A stretch of 64,000 nt of DNA from Halobacillus_B sp963739045 (GTDB lineage Bacteria > Bacillota > Bacilli > Bacillales > Halobacillaceae), in the NCBI GenBank assembly GCA_963739045.1, contig CAVTYY010000004.1:682001-746000 (forward strand). The letters are read 5' to 3'. Made by a program: the position numbers and the translations under genes. The stretch's first letter is position 1; the number at the start of each line of letters is the position of its first letter. Under the pieces are notes generated by a model. That model saw only the letters and a program-made list of their open reading frames with translations. It had not been told where the DNA came from and did not search any database. Shown here one piece after another: positions 17,018 to 25,453 of this stretch.

Positions 17018-18781
17018 ATGTTAAGAAAAACAAAGATTGTCAGCACCATAGGACCAGCATCAGAATCGATTGAAAAACTGACCCAGCTCATCGAAGCGGG
17101 AATGAATGTAGCTCGGCTGAACTTCTCTCATGGAGATTTTGAAGAACACGGAGCTCGGATTAAGAATATTCGCAAGGCAGCGGAAGCTACAGGGAAAACA
17201 GTAGCGATTCTCCTTGATACGAAAGGACCTGAAATTAGAACAGGAACTTTAAAAGATGGAGAAGTTTATTTGGAAAAAGGCGCAACCGCTTATGTATCTA
17301 TGGAAGACATCGAAGGGGATGCAGAGCGTTTTTCAGTAACTTACCCTGGGCTTATTAATGATGTTCACAAAGGATCTAAGATTTTATTGGATGATGGACT
17401 TGTTGAGCTTGAAGTTGAAGAAATCATTAAAGACAAGAACGAAATCAAGACTACTGTGCTTAATAATGGTCCTTTGAAGAATAAAAAAGGGGTCAATGTT
17501 CCTAACGTGAGTGTTAATTTACCTGGGATTACTGAAAAGGATGCTAAAGATATTGAATTCGGTATTGAACAAGGAGTAGACTTTATTGCTGCCTCCTTTG
17601 TCCGCCGTTCTTCTGATGTACTGGAAATTAAAGAGCTGTTGGAAAAGCATAACGCGGCTGATATCCAAATCATTCCTAAAATAGAAAACCAAGAAGGCGT
17701 CGATAACATTGACGAAATTCTTGAAGTAAGTGATGGATTAATGGTAGCCCGCGGAGATTTGGGAGTTGAAATTCCTCCTGAAGATGTACCGCTAGTTCAG
17801 AAACAGCTGATCCGTAAGTGTAATAAGGTAGGTAAACCTGTTATTACAGCTACGCAAATGCTTGACTCTATGCAAAGAAATCCTCGTCCTACCCGAGCAG
17901 AAGCTTCTGATGTAGCGAATGCGATTTTCGATGGGACGGATGCAATTATGCTTTCAGGAGAAACTGCTGCTGGGGATTACCCTGTGGAAGCTGTTCAAAC
18001 TATGAGCAATATTGCTTGCAAAACTGAAACTGGGCTGAACTATAAACAAATTTTAAGTGAAAGATCTAAGCATAGTGACATGACAATTACAGATTCAATT
18101 AGTCAATCTGTTACCCATACCGCGATCAATCTGAACGTTAATGCCATTGTTACACCTACAGAAAGTGGACATACAGCTCGTATGATCTCAAAATACCGCC
18201 CGATGGCACCGATTGTCGCTGTTACTGCAAGTGAAGCAGTTAACCGTAAACTTTCTTTAGTTTGGGGCGTTTACGCTGTAATGGGGCCGCATTCTTATTC
18301 AACTGATGAAATGCTTGATGTCTCTATTGAGCAAAGTATTTCTTCAGGCTTAGTTTCTAGAGGCAATCGCATCATTATTACTGGCGGTGTTCCTGTTGGA
18401 GAAAGCGGAACTACTAATCTAATGAAGGTTCATGTTATTGGAGATGTTCTTGTAAAAGGCCAAGGAGTAGGACAAAAGAGTGCCTTTGGCCGTGCAATCG
18501 TCGCGAAAAACGCGAAAGATGCCCTGGAAAGAGTAGAAGAAGGGGACATTCTAGTCACTCATAGTTCCGATAAAGACATGATGCCTGCCATTGAGAAAGC
18601 AGCTGGCCTGGTAACAGTGGAAGGCGGTTTAACGTCTCACGCTGCTGTTGTGGGCTTAAGTCTTGGAATCCCTGTTATAGTCGGGGTAGAGAAAGCTCTT
18701 GAACTTATTGAGGATGGTTCTGACATTACCATTGATAGTTCTAGAGGAGATATTTATGAAGGTCATGCAAGTGTACTGTAA
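17018..18781 (+). CDS. pyk: Pyruvate kinase with C-terminal PEP-utiliser-like domain
   Basis: 587 residues from ATG 17018 (AGAGGAGGAAA upstream); an in-frame ATG at 16997 precedes the ribosome site and is rejected. The barrel carries TKIVSTIGPAS, NFSHGDFEEH, the metal site MVARGDLGVEIP and ITATQMLDSM. Beyond the usual roughly 475 residues it has the Bacillus-type extra domain (about 480-587) with GGLTSHAAVVG, which resembles the phospho-His region of PEP synthase. It makes pyruvate and ATP from PEP. The extra domain is normal for Bacillus and Geobacillus enzymes. A terminator follows at 18834. Confidence 0.97.
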   Translation: MLRKTKIVSTIGPASESIEKLTQLIEAGMNVARLNFSHGDFEEHGARIKNIRKAAEATGKTVAILLDTKGPEIRTGTLKDGEVYLEKGATAYVSMEDIEGDAERFSVTYPGLINDVHKGSKILLDDGLVELEVEEIIKDKNEIKTTVLNNGPLKNKKGVNVPNVSVNLPGITEKDAKDIEFGIEQGVDFIAASFVRRSSDVLEIKELLEKHNAADIQIIPKIENQEGVDNIDEILEVSDGLMVARGDLGVEIPPEDVPLVQKQLIRKCNKVGKPVITATQMLDSMQRNPRPTRAEASDVANAIFDGTDAIMLSGETAAGDYPVEAVQTMSNIACKTETGLNYKQILSERSKHSDMTITDSISQSVTHTAINLNVNAIVTPTESGHTARMISKYRPMAPIVAVTASEAVNRKLSLVWGVYAVMGPHSYSTDEMLDVSIEQSISSGLVSRGNRIIITGGVPVGESGTTNLMKVHVIGDVLVKGQGVGQKSAFGRAIVAKNAKDALERVEEGDILVTHSSDKDMMPAIEKAAGLVTVEGGLTSHAAVVGLSLGIPVIVGVEKALELIEDGSDITIDSSRGDIYEGHASVL

Positions 18782-18833
18782 ATTTTGGTAGATCTTTATA
18801 CAGTAGAGAATTAGATAATTCTTTACTTTAAGT

Positions 18834-18878
18834 AAGACAGGGGAGCTTTCGTTAGGAGCTTCTCTGTCTTATTCTTTT
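18834..18878 (+). terminator. Intrinsic terminator after pyk
   Basis: AAGACAGGGGAGCT (18834-18847) pairs with AGCTTCTCTGTCTT (18857-18870) with a few wobble positions, followed by a T-rich stretch. Confidence 0.75.
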
Positions 18879-18938
18879 ATACTTGCTGTCTTCCGGTTAT
18901 AATAAAGGAAATGAGCTTTGCTTAGAAAGGGCGATACT

Positions 18939-19331
18939 ATGTTTCGCTGGTTATTACTCTTAATAATAATCGTACCAGCGCTGGAAATTGGCGTGCTAGT
19001 TTGGGCTGGGAATTGGATCGGCCCATGGTGGGTTATTCTGTTAATAATTACTACTGGAGTTATTGGTGCCTGGTTAGCTAAACAGCAAGGATTGGAAACT
19101 ATTCGAAATATCCAAATGTCCATGCAGTCAGGACAGATGCCTCAGGATGTTCTTCTTGATGGTGCATGTATTCTTATAGGGGGGGCATTTCTCCTTACAC
19201 CAGGGTTTATTACAGACACTATAGGATTTTTGCTGCTTATCCCCGGGACCAGAACACCAATTAAAGGATTCTTAAAGAGAATGATTATGAAAATGATGGA
19301 TAGAGGTACGGTCACCATCTACCGCAAATAA
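18939..19331 (+). CDS. fxsA: FxsA family membrane protein
   Basis: 130 residues from ATG 18939 (AGAAAGGGCG upstream); a TTG at 18918 would put the ribosome site inside the gene. Membrane segments at about 3-24, 26-45 and 70-98, with the FxsA signature (PALEIGVLVWAGNWIGPWWVI, GACILIGGAFLLTPGFITD). FxsA eases F-exclusion of phage T7 in E. coli when overproduced; its normal role is unknown. It follows pyk as in many Bacillaceae and is probably monocistronic, with a TATAAT at 18898-18903 but a poor -35. Confidence 0.9.
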   Translation: MFRWLLLLIIIVPALEIGVLVWAGNWIGPWWVILLIITTGVIGAWLAKQQGLETIRNIQMSMQSGQMPQDVLLDGACILIGGAFLLTPGFITDTIGFLLLIPGTRTPIKGFLKRMIMKMMDRGTVTIYRK

Positions 19332-19368
19332 TAGGGTAGTTATTGAGACTATGACAATACCATAGAGC

Positions 19369-19410
19369 AGAAAACCCGAACCATTGAATTTCCCTTGGTT
19401 CGGGTTTTCT
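19369..19410. terminator. Bidirectional terminator between fxsA and ytvI
   Basis: AGAAAACCCGAACC (19369-19382) pairs with GGTTCGGGTTTTCT (19397-19410). It lies between convergent genes and is nearly the same hairpin as at 4410. Confidence 0.88.
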
Positions 19411-19524
19411 GTATTTAGAACGCTGGTAACGCTTTGTCCAACTCCTGGAAATTACGTAGTTAGAGAAGTTTCCTGTTTTTTATGACATATACGCCTTTAA
19501 TATTCGGCATTTCCTATGACCTGT

Positions 19525-20634
19525 CTATGTGCCTGAAATGTATTTCCACACCTCGCCCAGGACCCCGGTAGTATGCAGGGTTTTAAGAAAGGCAATAATG
19601 ACCGGACTTAGAAAGATGCCATAAACACCCCAGAGCTGATAACCGGCAAACAGACCTATAAGCAAAACAACGGGGGGAACACCAAAGTGTTCGGCTAACA
19701 ATTTTGGTTCAAGTAATTGTCTTACAATGACAAGTGTCATATAAAGCAGAGAGAGACCAATGGTTATGTCAAAAGATCCTGTCAAAAATTCGTAAAAGAT
19801 CCAGGGGATAAAAATAATCCCAGTTCCTACATAAGGAACAAAATCAACAAATCCTGAAATTACTGCCAGCAGCAGAGGATGGGGGAATTTTAGAATAACA
19901 AGCCCAATTAGGACAATAATAGAAGAGGTTATCATGAGTATAAATTGAGCCTTAACAATTCCTGCCATTGTCTTTTTTAAATCAGTGATAACCGCCCCGC
20001 CAGTGGTGAGGAATTGTGGCGGAAGCAGCCGATAAGCTGCAGACTTGATGATCTCCCAGTCTTTACAAAAGAAGAACGCAGCTAAGGTGCCGATTAATAT
20101 GGCCGAGAGGGAGTTTGGGATGCTGGCCAGACCTCTCGTGAATACGGCAAGCAAATGCTGGATAAGAGCAGCTGCTGATGTACTGACTTTTTGTTTAAGC
20201 AACGTTAAAGAATAATCAACCGAATGCTGCTGTAATTGATTCATTGAATGAAACATTTTTTCAAACTTATGAAGGAGTGGAGTGATAATTTCAGTGCATA
20301 AATCCAGTACTTGATGGATGAAATCCTGCACATTAACCGGCATACCTGCGGCTAAGTACTGAATACCTTTTACCATTTCGGCAATAAACAAAACCGCTAA
20401 CCCTCCCACTAACGATAGCCCCAGCAGCATGAAGAGAATTACTGCCGTCCATCTCGGGAAGTGAAAACGCTCCTCCATCATCTTTACATAAGGCTGAATC
20501 AGCCAGGCAAATACAAAAGCAATTAAAAAGGGAGAGAAGTAGAGCCAGGAATAGCAGACGAGATATCCTGCTGCTCCAGCAATGATTACTACAAAAGCTA
20601 ACCGGAGAAACTGATCCCGTTTAAGCTTGTCCAT
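19525..20634 (-). CDS. ytvI: YtvI, AI-2E transporter-family sporulation membrane protein
   Basis: 369 residues with about eight membrane helices in the AI-2E/PerM pattern: paired N-terminal helices (about 12-50), a helix at 62-86, a central soluble helical region (about 90-150) and a C-terminal block containing FPHPLLLAVISGFVDFVPYVG and LEPKLLAEHFGVPPVVLLIGLFAGYQLWG. The family exports small molecules or ions; YtvI is linked to sporulation in B. subtilis and its substrate is unknown. It diverges from citZ. Its ribosome site on the minus strand is GAGGAGGAGAACG. Confidence 0.88.
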   Translation of the reverse strand: MDKLKRDQFLRLAFVVIIAGAAGYLVCYSWLYFSPFLIAFVFAWLIQPYVKMMEERFHFPRWTAVILFMLLGLSLVGGLAVLFIAEMVKGIQYLAAGMPVNVQDFIHQVLDLCTEIITPLLHKFEKMFHSMNQLQQHSVDYSLTLLKQKVSTSAAALIQHLLAVFTRGLASIPNSLSAILIGTLAAFFFCKDWEIIKSAAYRLLPPQFLTTGGAVITDLKKTMAGIVKAQFILMITSSIIVLIGLVILKFPHPLLLAVISGFVDFVPYVGTGIIFIPWIFYEFLTGSFDITIGLSLLYMTLVIVRQLLEPKLLAEHFGVPPVVLLIGLFAGYQLWGVYGIFLSPVIIAFLKTLHTTGVLGEVWKYISGT

Positions 20635-20769
20635 TCGTTCTCCTCCTCCTCTCGTATTAATGTATATGGTAATGGTTTAAAGTTAACCCTGAAAAGGTGT
20701 ATAATTAAGCGGGGAATTCAGAATGCAGAATCCGAGCAAATCTATGGTTATTTGATAAAATATCCCTGA

Positions 20770-20783
20770 TTTAACCGGTTTCA
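20770..20783. promoter_or_regulatory. Candidate catabolite-responsive element (cre) upstream of citZ
   Basis: On the minus strand this reads TGAAACCGGTTAAA, matching the CcpA cre consensus TGNNARCGNWWWCA at all but two informative positions. It ends two bases before the citZ -35. CcpA repression of citZ is known in B. subtilis; the site here is inferred. Confidence 0.4.
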
Positions 20784-20784
20784 A

Positions 20785-20813
20785 TTCACATTCAACTTAG
20801 AATACTTTATAAT
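20785..20813 (+). promoter_or_regulatory. Sigma-A promoter of citZ
   Basis: TTCACA (20785-20790), a 17-bp spacer and TATAAT (20808-20813). The leader of about 95 nt contains a TCCCTG/CAGGGA hairpin (20863-20883) just before the citZ ribosome site. Confidence 0.75.
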
Positions 20814-20914
20814 TATTCGTGGGGATTCATTCCTGAGCTAAATTTAAGTCATTGTAAACAGATCCCTGCAGTTATTTCAGGGACTTAGGCAGCATTTAAA
20901 AAAGGAGAGATTGT

Positions 20915-22030
20915 ATGTCATCAACTAAAGGTCTTGAAGGAATTACAGCAACAGAATCATCTATCAGCTCCATAATTGACGATAAGCTAACTTATGTGGG
21001 ATATGATATTGATGATTTAGCGGAAAATTCTAGTTTTGAAGAAGTTATTTATCTTCTTTGGAATCAAAAACTTCCTAAACTAGATGAATTAAATGAATTT
21101 AAAGCAGATTTAATTTCAAATATGGATGTTCCTAAAGAGATAATAGATCACTTGAAATCCTATGACTTATCTACCGTTCATCCAATGGCAGCGCTTAGAA
21201 CTGCTGTATCTATGCTTGGATTGTTTGATTCTGAAGCAGATGTAATGGATGAAGCAGCAAACAAGCGTAAAGCTCTTCGTCTTCAGGCGAAAATCCCGAC
21301 AGTAGTTACGGCTTTTGCTAGAATTCGTAAAGGAGAAGACCCTATTTCTCCTAAGAATGAACTAAGTTTTGCAGCGAATTTTCTATATATGTTAAATGGG
21401 AAAGAGCCGGAAGATATAGAAGTGGAAGCTTTCAATAAGGCGCTGGTACTACATGCGGACCACGAACTTAACGCCTCTACCTTTACAGCAAGAGTATGTG
21501 TAGCCACTCTCTCAGATGTTTATTCTGGAGTAACTGCAGCAATCAGCGCTCTTAAAGGACCACTGCACGGCGGGGCAAACGAACGAGTAATGGCAATGCT
21601 TACGGAAATCGGTTCTGTAGAAAATGCTATCCCTGCTATCGAAAAGAAACTTGAAAATAAAGAAAAAATCATGGGTATGGGTCACCGCGTATACCGTAAC
21701 GGCGATCCGCGTGCTAAGTTTCTGAGAGAAATGTCCCGCGAACTCACTGAGCTTACTGGACAATCTAAATACTATGATATGAGTGTGAAAATTGAAGAGT
21801 ATATTAAAGAAAACAAAGGGCTGCCAGCTAACGTAGACTTTTATTCTGCTTCTGTTTATCACAGTCTTGGAATTGAACACGATATCTTTACACCGATTTT
21901 TGCTGTAAGCCGTGTTTCCGGATGGTTAGCTCATATTCTTGAACAGTACTCAAACAATCGCCTTATTCGTCCACGTGCAGAGTACGCAGGGCCAAAAGGT
22001 CAGACGTATACTCCGGTGGAAGAACGCTAA
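20915..22030 (+). CDS. citZ: Citrate synthase CitZ
   Basis: 371 residues, the usual Gram-positive type II-like short form. Catalytic elements: LHADHELNASTF (His about 183), LHGGANERVM (His about 222 region), GMGHRVYRNGDPRA (His about 258) and the C-terminal Arg segment. It condenses oxaloacetate and acetyl-CoA at TCA entry. AAAGGAGAG upstream sets ATG 20915. It heads citZ-icd-mdh. The last bases before icd hold a hairpin (22067-22100), so the operon may have internal processing or an internal promoter. Confidence 0.97.
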   Translation: MSSTKGLEGITATESSISSIIDDKLTYVGYDIDDLAENSSFEEVIYLLWNQKLPKLDELNEFKADLISNMDVPKEIIDHLKSYDLSTVHPMAALRTAVSMLGLFDSEADVMDEAANKRKALRLQAKIPTVVTAFARIRKGEDPISPKNELSFAANFLYMLNGKEPEDIEVEAFNKALVLHADHELNASTFTARVCVATLSDVYSGVTAAISALKGPLHGGANERVMAMLTEIGSVENAIPAIEKKLENKEKIMGMGHRVYRNGDPRAKFLREMSRELTELTGQSKYYDMSVKIEEYIKENKGLPANVDFYSASVYHSLGIEHDIFTPIFAVSRVSGWLAHILEQYSNNRLIRPRAEYAGPKGQTYTPVEER

Positions 22031-22066
22031 ATTTCTGAAACATTGATTGATCACTGCACTTTTTAT

Positions 22067-22100
22067 TCATCCTATTATAAAGTATGATAGTAAAGGATGA
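22067..22100 (+). other. Hairpin in the citZ-icd intergenic region
   Basis: TCATCCT (22067-22073) pairs with AGGATGA (22094-22100); the loop contains TATTAT and TATGAT. No U tract follows, so it is more likely an mRNA processing or stability element, or an inverted repeat around an internal promoter, than a terminator. Confidence 0.45.
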
Positions 22101-22150
22101 TCCATCCCATAGAATGAAACGAACTTTATGAACTTATAGGAGGGTTTATT

Positions 22151-23425
22151 TTGACACAATCTCAAAAAATCACAGTAGAACAAAACGGAGAACTAAATGT
22201 ACCTGATCGTCCGATTATTCCTTTTATCGAAGGCGATGGAATTGGACCGGATATTTGGGCTGCAGCCAGCCGCGTTATTGAAGCAGCTGTAGATAAAGCA
22301 TACAACGGAAAGAAATCAATCGAGTGGAAGGAAGTTCTTGCAGGCCAGAAAGCTTATGATAAGACTGGTGAATGGCTTCCTGCTGAGACTCTTGATACTA
22401 TTCGTGATTATAAAATCGCAATTAAAGGACCTCTTACAACTCCAATTGGAGGGGGAATTCGTTCTTTAAACGTCGCGCTTCGTCAGGAACTTGACTTATT
22501 TACTTGTCTTCGTCCTGTACGTTATTTTGAGGGAGTTCCTTCACCTGTAAAACACCCTGAAGATACAGACATGGCAATTTTCCGTGAAAATACTGAAGAT
22601 ATCTATGCAGGCATCGAATGGCAGAAAGGTACTCCAGAAGTGAAGAAAGTAATTGACTTCCTTCAGAACGAAATGGGTGTAACTAACATCCGCTTCCCTG
22701 AAACTTCTGGTATCGGTATTAAGCCAATCTCTGAAGAAGGTACAAAGCGTCTTGTACGTGCAGCGATTGATTATGCACTGACGGAAGGCCGCAAAAATGT
22801 AACGCTTGTTCACAAAGGGAACATTATGAAGTTTACTGAAGGTTCCTTTAAAGCATGGGGATATGAAGTAGCCGAAGAAGAATACGGTGATAAAGTATTT
22901 ACTTGGCTTGAATATGACCGCATTGTTGAAAAAGAAGGCAAAGATGCAGCGAATAAAGCTCAAGATAAAGCAGAAGCTGACGGAAAATTAATCGTAAAAG
23001 ACTCTATTGCAGACATCTTCCTTCAGCAAATTCTTACTCGTCCTAAGGAATTTGATGTTGTAGCGACCATGAACCTGAACGGTGACTATGTTTCTGACGC
23101 ATTAGCTGCCCAAGTAGGCGGAATTGGAATCGCACCAGGAGCTAACATTAATTCTGAGACTGGACATGCAATTTTCGAAGCTACACATGGAACAGCCCCT
23201 AAGTATGCAGGGATGGATAAAGTTAATCCTTCTTCTGTTATTCTTTCTGGTGTTCTTATGCTTGACCACCTTGGATGGAGAGAAGCAGGCGAACTGATTT
23301 CTAAATCCATGGATAAAACTATTGGAAGCAAAACAGTAACGTATGATTTTGCTCGTATGATGGAAGGCGCTACAGAAGTGAAGTGCTCTGAATTCGGGGA
23401 CGCATTAATTAAGAATATGGACTAA
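22151..23425 (+). CDS. icd: NADP-dependent isocitrate dehydrogenase
   Basis: 424 residues from TTG 22151 behind AGGAGGG (22139-22145). The whole sequence follows B. subtilis Icd: IPFIEGDGIGPDIW, the phosphate-binding loop GGGIRSLNVALRQELDLF with the regulatory-type Ser, FRENTEDIYAGIEW, the lysine motif LVHKGNIMKFTEG and NLNGDYVSDALAAQVGG. It converts isocitrate to 2-oxoglutarate and CO2 with NADP, judging by the family. It lies between citZ and mdh. There is no sign of an AceK partner here. Confidence 0.97.
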   Translation: MTQSQKITVEQNGELNVPDRPIIPFIEGDGIGPDIWAAASRVIEAAVDKAYNGKKSIEWKEVLAGQKAYDKTGEWLPAETLDTIRDYKIAIKGPLTTPIGGGIRSLNVALRQELDLFTCLRPVRYFEGVPSPVKHPEDTDMAIFRENTEDIYAGIEWQKGTPEVKKVIDFLQNEMGVTNIRFPETSGIGIKPISEEGTKRLVRAAIDYALTEGRKNVTLVHKGNIMKFTEGSFKAWGYEVAEEEYGDKVFTWLEYDRIVEKEGKDAANKAQDKAEADGKLIVKDSIADIFLQQILTRPKEFDVVATMNLNGDYVSDALAAQVGGIGIAPGANINSETGHAIFEATHGTAPKYAGMDKVNPSSVILSGVLMLDHLGWREAGELISKSMDKTIGSKTVTYDFARMMEGATEVKCSEFGDALIKNMD

Positions 23426-23449
23426 TACGTTTGGAGAGAGGGGAATGTT

Positions 23450-24388
23450 ATGGCTATTCGCAGAAATAAAATTTCGGTAATCGGTGCAGGTTTTACAGGA
23501 GCTACTACAGCTCTTATGACTGCTCAAAAGGAATTAGGCGATGTAGTCCTGGTGGATGTTCCTGATATGGAAGATCCAACAAAAGGAAAAGCCCTGGATA
23601 TGCTTGAGGCAAGCCCTGTTCAAGGTTTTGATGCCCAAGTAAAAGGAACTTCAAATTATGAGGATACTAAAGACTCGGATTTAGTCATTATCACTGCGGG
23701 TATCGCTCGTAAACCGGGGATGAGCCGTGATGATCTTGTGAACACAAACTCTAAAATTATGAAGAGTGTGACTAAGGAAATTGTTAAATATTCTCCTGAT
23801 TGCTATATTGTTGTTCTGACAAATCCGGTTGATGCCATGACATTCTCTGTATTCCAAGAAGCTGGACTGCCAAAAAACCGAGTAATCGGTCAGTCTGGTG
23901 TACTTGATACAGCTCGGTTCTGTGCTTTCGTTGCAGAGGAGTTAAATGTTTCTGTTAAAGATGTGACTGGCTTTGTGCTGGGGGGACACGGCGATGATAT
24001 GGTACCGCTGTTGCGCTACTCATTTGCCGGAGGTATTCCCCTGCAGAAACTAATTTCACAAGAGAAACTGGACGCGATCGTTGAAAGAACGCGAAAAGGC
24101 GGAGGAGAAATCGTCGGCCTTCTCGGTAACGGCAGTGCGTATTATGCACCGGCAGCCTCTCTTGTCCAAATGGCCGAAGCGATTTTAAAAAACCAGCGGC
24201 GTATTCTTCCAGCTATTGCCTATCTCGAAGGAGAATATGGCTATGAAGGAATCTACCTTGGCGTACCTGCTATTCTTGGCGGGGACGGCATCGAAGAAAT
24301 CATTGAGCTGGAATTAACAGAAGAAGAGAAACAGCAGTTAGATAAGTCTGCTGCTTCTGTTAAAAACGTGCTGGATGTATTAAAATAA
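23450..24388 (+). CDS. mdh: Malate dehydrogenase (LDH-like type)
   Basis: 312 residues starting MAIRRNKISVIGAGFTGATTAL, an N-terminal NAD loop of the lactate-dehydrogenase-like MDH group. Substrate and catalytic motifs: Arg in ARKPGMSRDDL, VLTNPVDAMT, SGVLDTARF, and the active His in GGHGDDMVPL. It oxidises malate to oxaloacetate. It ends the citZ-icd-mdh unit with a strong terminator 9 bp after the stop. GAGAGAGGGG upstream sets the ATG. Confidence 0.97.
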   Translation: MAIRRNKISVIGAGFTGATTALMTAQKELGDVVLVDVPDMEDPTKGKALDMLEASPVQGFDAQVKGTSNYEDTKDSDLVIITAGIARKPGMSRDDLVNTNSKIMKSVTKEIVKYSPDCYIVVLTNPVDAMTFSVFQEAGLPKNRVIGQSGVLDTARFCAFVAEELNVSVKDVTGFVLGGHGDDMVPLLRYSFAGGIPLQKLISQEKLDAIVERTRKGGGEIVGLLGNGSAYYAPAASLVQMAEAILKNQRRILPAIAYLEGEYGYEGIYLGVPAILGGDGIEEIIELELTEEEKQQLDKSAASVKNVLDVLK

Positions 24389-24396
24389 AGATGAGG

Positions 24397-24425
24397 GATT
24401 CGAGGCTTGTCCTCGAATCTTTTTT
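24397..24425 (+). terminator. Intrinsic terminator of citZ-icd-mdh
   Basis: GATTCGAGG (24397-24405), loop CTTGT, CCTCGAATC (24411-24419), then six T. Confidence 0.92.
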
Positions 24426-24462
24426 CATCAATCAAAGTAAACGCTTACAAGGAGTGGGGTTC

Positions 24463-24939
24463 ATGTTAGGGAAAAAGAGAAAGCTAGGGAAGAAGATTCG
24501 CGATCTGCAAGTGGGTGATTCTTTCACGACGTCTTTTACAGTTGAAGATCGGGACCTCCTTATGTATTTAGGTTTAACAGATGATGCCAATCCTTTATAC
24601 ATCCAGCATGATTACGCTGCACAAACGCCTTTTAAGCGTCCGATCGTGCCTACGGTAATGGTTTTCGGAATGGTTTCTTCTATCGTATCTATGCATTTAC
24701 CAGGACAGGGGAGTCATATTATCCAGCAGGAACTTTCTTACCCTAAGCCTATATATCACTATGCTGAAGTACGGTTTAACGTAGAGATTTCTTCTATTAA
24801 CGTAGAAGAACATATCGTTTCCTTACAAGTAAGAGGGTACGATGAAGAAGGCGGGGAAGTTGTTAAAGGTACCGTTCAGGTCCAGCCTCCTTATCATCCC
24901 AATTCTATGAATGCCAATTCATTAGAGAACTTTTATTAA
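24463..24939 (+). CDS. MaoC-like hotdog-fold protein
   Basis: 158 residues from ATG 24463 (AAGGAGTGGGG upstream); a longer frame from 24391 would run through the mdh terminator. A hotdog domain spans about 10-150. The hydratase-2 motif region reads LTDDANPLYIQHDYA: the Asp of the usual GDxNPLHxD is kept, but the His position is Tyr, so classical (R)-enoyl-CoA hydratase chemistry is doubtful. It may bind an acyl-CoA without hydrating it, or use another mechanism. It stands between mdh and phoPR with its own terminator (24978-25012). Confidence 0.75.
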   Translation: MLGKKRKLGKKIRDLQVGDSFTTSFTVEDRDLLMYLGLTDDANPLYIQHDYAAQTPFKRPIVPTVMVFGMVSSIVSMHLPGQGSHIIQQELSYPKPIYHYAEVRFNVEISSINVEEHIVSLQVRGYDEEGGEVVKGTVQVQPPYHPNSMNANSLENFY

Positions 24940-24977
24940 TGGTTAAAAGCAGCTTGCTTAAGTAAATTGATTCATAG

Positions 24978-25012
24978 AAAAAATCGAACCCAATATCCAG
25001 GTTCGATTTTTT
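24978..25012 (+). terminator. Intrinsic terminator after the MaoC-like gene
   Basis: AAAAAATCGAACC (24978-24990) pairs with GGTTCGATTTTTT (25000-25012). Confidence 0.9.
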
Positions 25013-25060
25013 AATTTGATAAATTTGAGGTTTTTTCTATTACCGCCTGCATTGACACTC

Positions 25061-25080
25061 TTGGCGCTTGCGCTATTGAT
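25061..25080 (+). repeat. Remnant of a type B element (3' end)
   Basis: GGCGCTTGCGCTATTGAT resembles the 3' end of type B elements (GGGCGCTTGCACTTTTGTTAT at 25307-25328) and directly precedes type A copy 1, as a B element does at the other locus. Confidence 0.4.
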
Positions 25081-25205
25081 CATCCAGCTGCGAGTCGCAG
25101 ATCCACGCGGTTCTAAGCGATCGACTTCCAGAGGAGGAAGGTCGCCCCTCTTGCAGCCGCTTGCTTAGCCCGATGGATCTAAACGCTCCTCTTCGCTTTT
25201 GTTAT
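25081..25205 (+). repeat. Type A palindromic intergenic element, copy A1
   Basis: A 125-bp unit beginning CATCCAGCTGCGAGTCGC and ending CGCTTTTGTTAT. It can fold into one long interrupted hairpin: AGATCCA/TGGATCT outside, CTAAGC/GCTTAG in the middle and CAGAGG/CCTCTTG near the loop. It is far richer in GC than the flanking intergenic DNA and has no coding frame. It differs from A2 (25329-25453) at three positions. Confidence 0.85.
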
Positions 25206-25328
25206 CATCCAGCTCCAGCGCCCAGCCCCTCGAGGTCCTAAGCTAATCGCCTGCGGGGAGGAAGGGCACTCCCCTCCGCCGCTCATCTTAGGCTTGTCGG
25301 GTCTCCCGGGCGCTTGCACTTTTGTTAT
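25206..25328 (+). repeat. Type B palindromic intergenic element, copy B1
   Basis: A 123-bp unit sharing the CATCCAGCT start and TTTTGTTAT end with type A but with a different stem: AGCGCCC/GGGCGCT outside, CCTAAG/CTTAGG, then CGGGGAG/CTCCCC around GGAAGGGCA. It follows A1 with no spacer and is followed directly by A2. The second copy is B2 at 60863-60985. Confidence 0.85.
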
Positions 25329-25453
25329 CATCCAGCTGCGAGTCGCAGATCCACGCGGTTCTAAGCGATCGGCTTCCAGAGGAGGAAGGTCGCCCCTCTT
25401 GCAGCCGCTTGCTTAGCCCGATGGATCTAAACGCTCCTCTTCACCTTTGTTAT
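25329..25453 (+). repeat. Type A palindromic intergenic element, copy A2
   Basis: Nearly identical to A1 (GGCTTCC instead of GACTTCC, and TTCACCTTTG instead of TTCGCTTTTG at the end). The GGCT/AGCC pairing in the stem is complete here and imperfect in A1. It ends about 140 bp before phoP. Confidence 0.85.

Noticed and set aside
25061..25453. Repeats considered as a CRISPR array
   Set aside because: The units are 123-125 bp, adjacent without spacers and individually palindromic; no cas genes are nearby.
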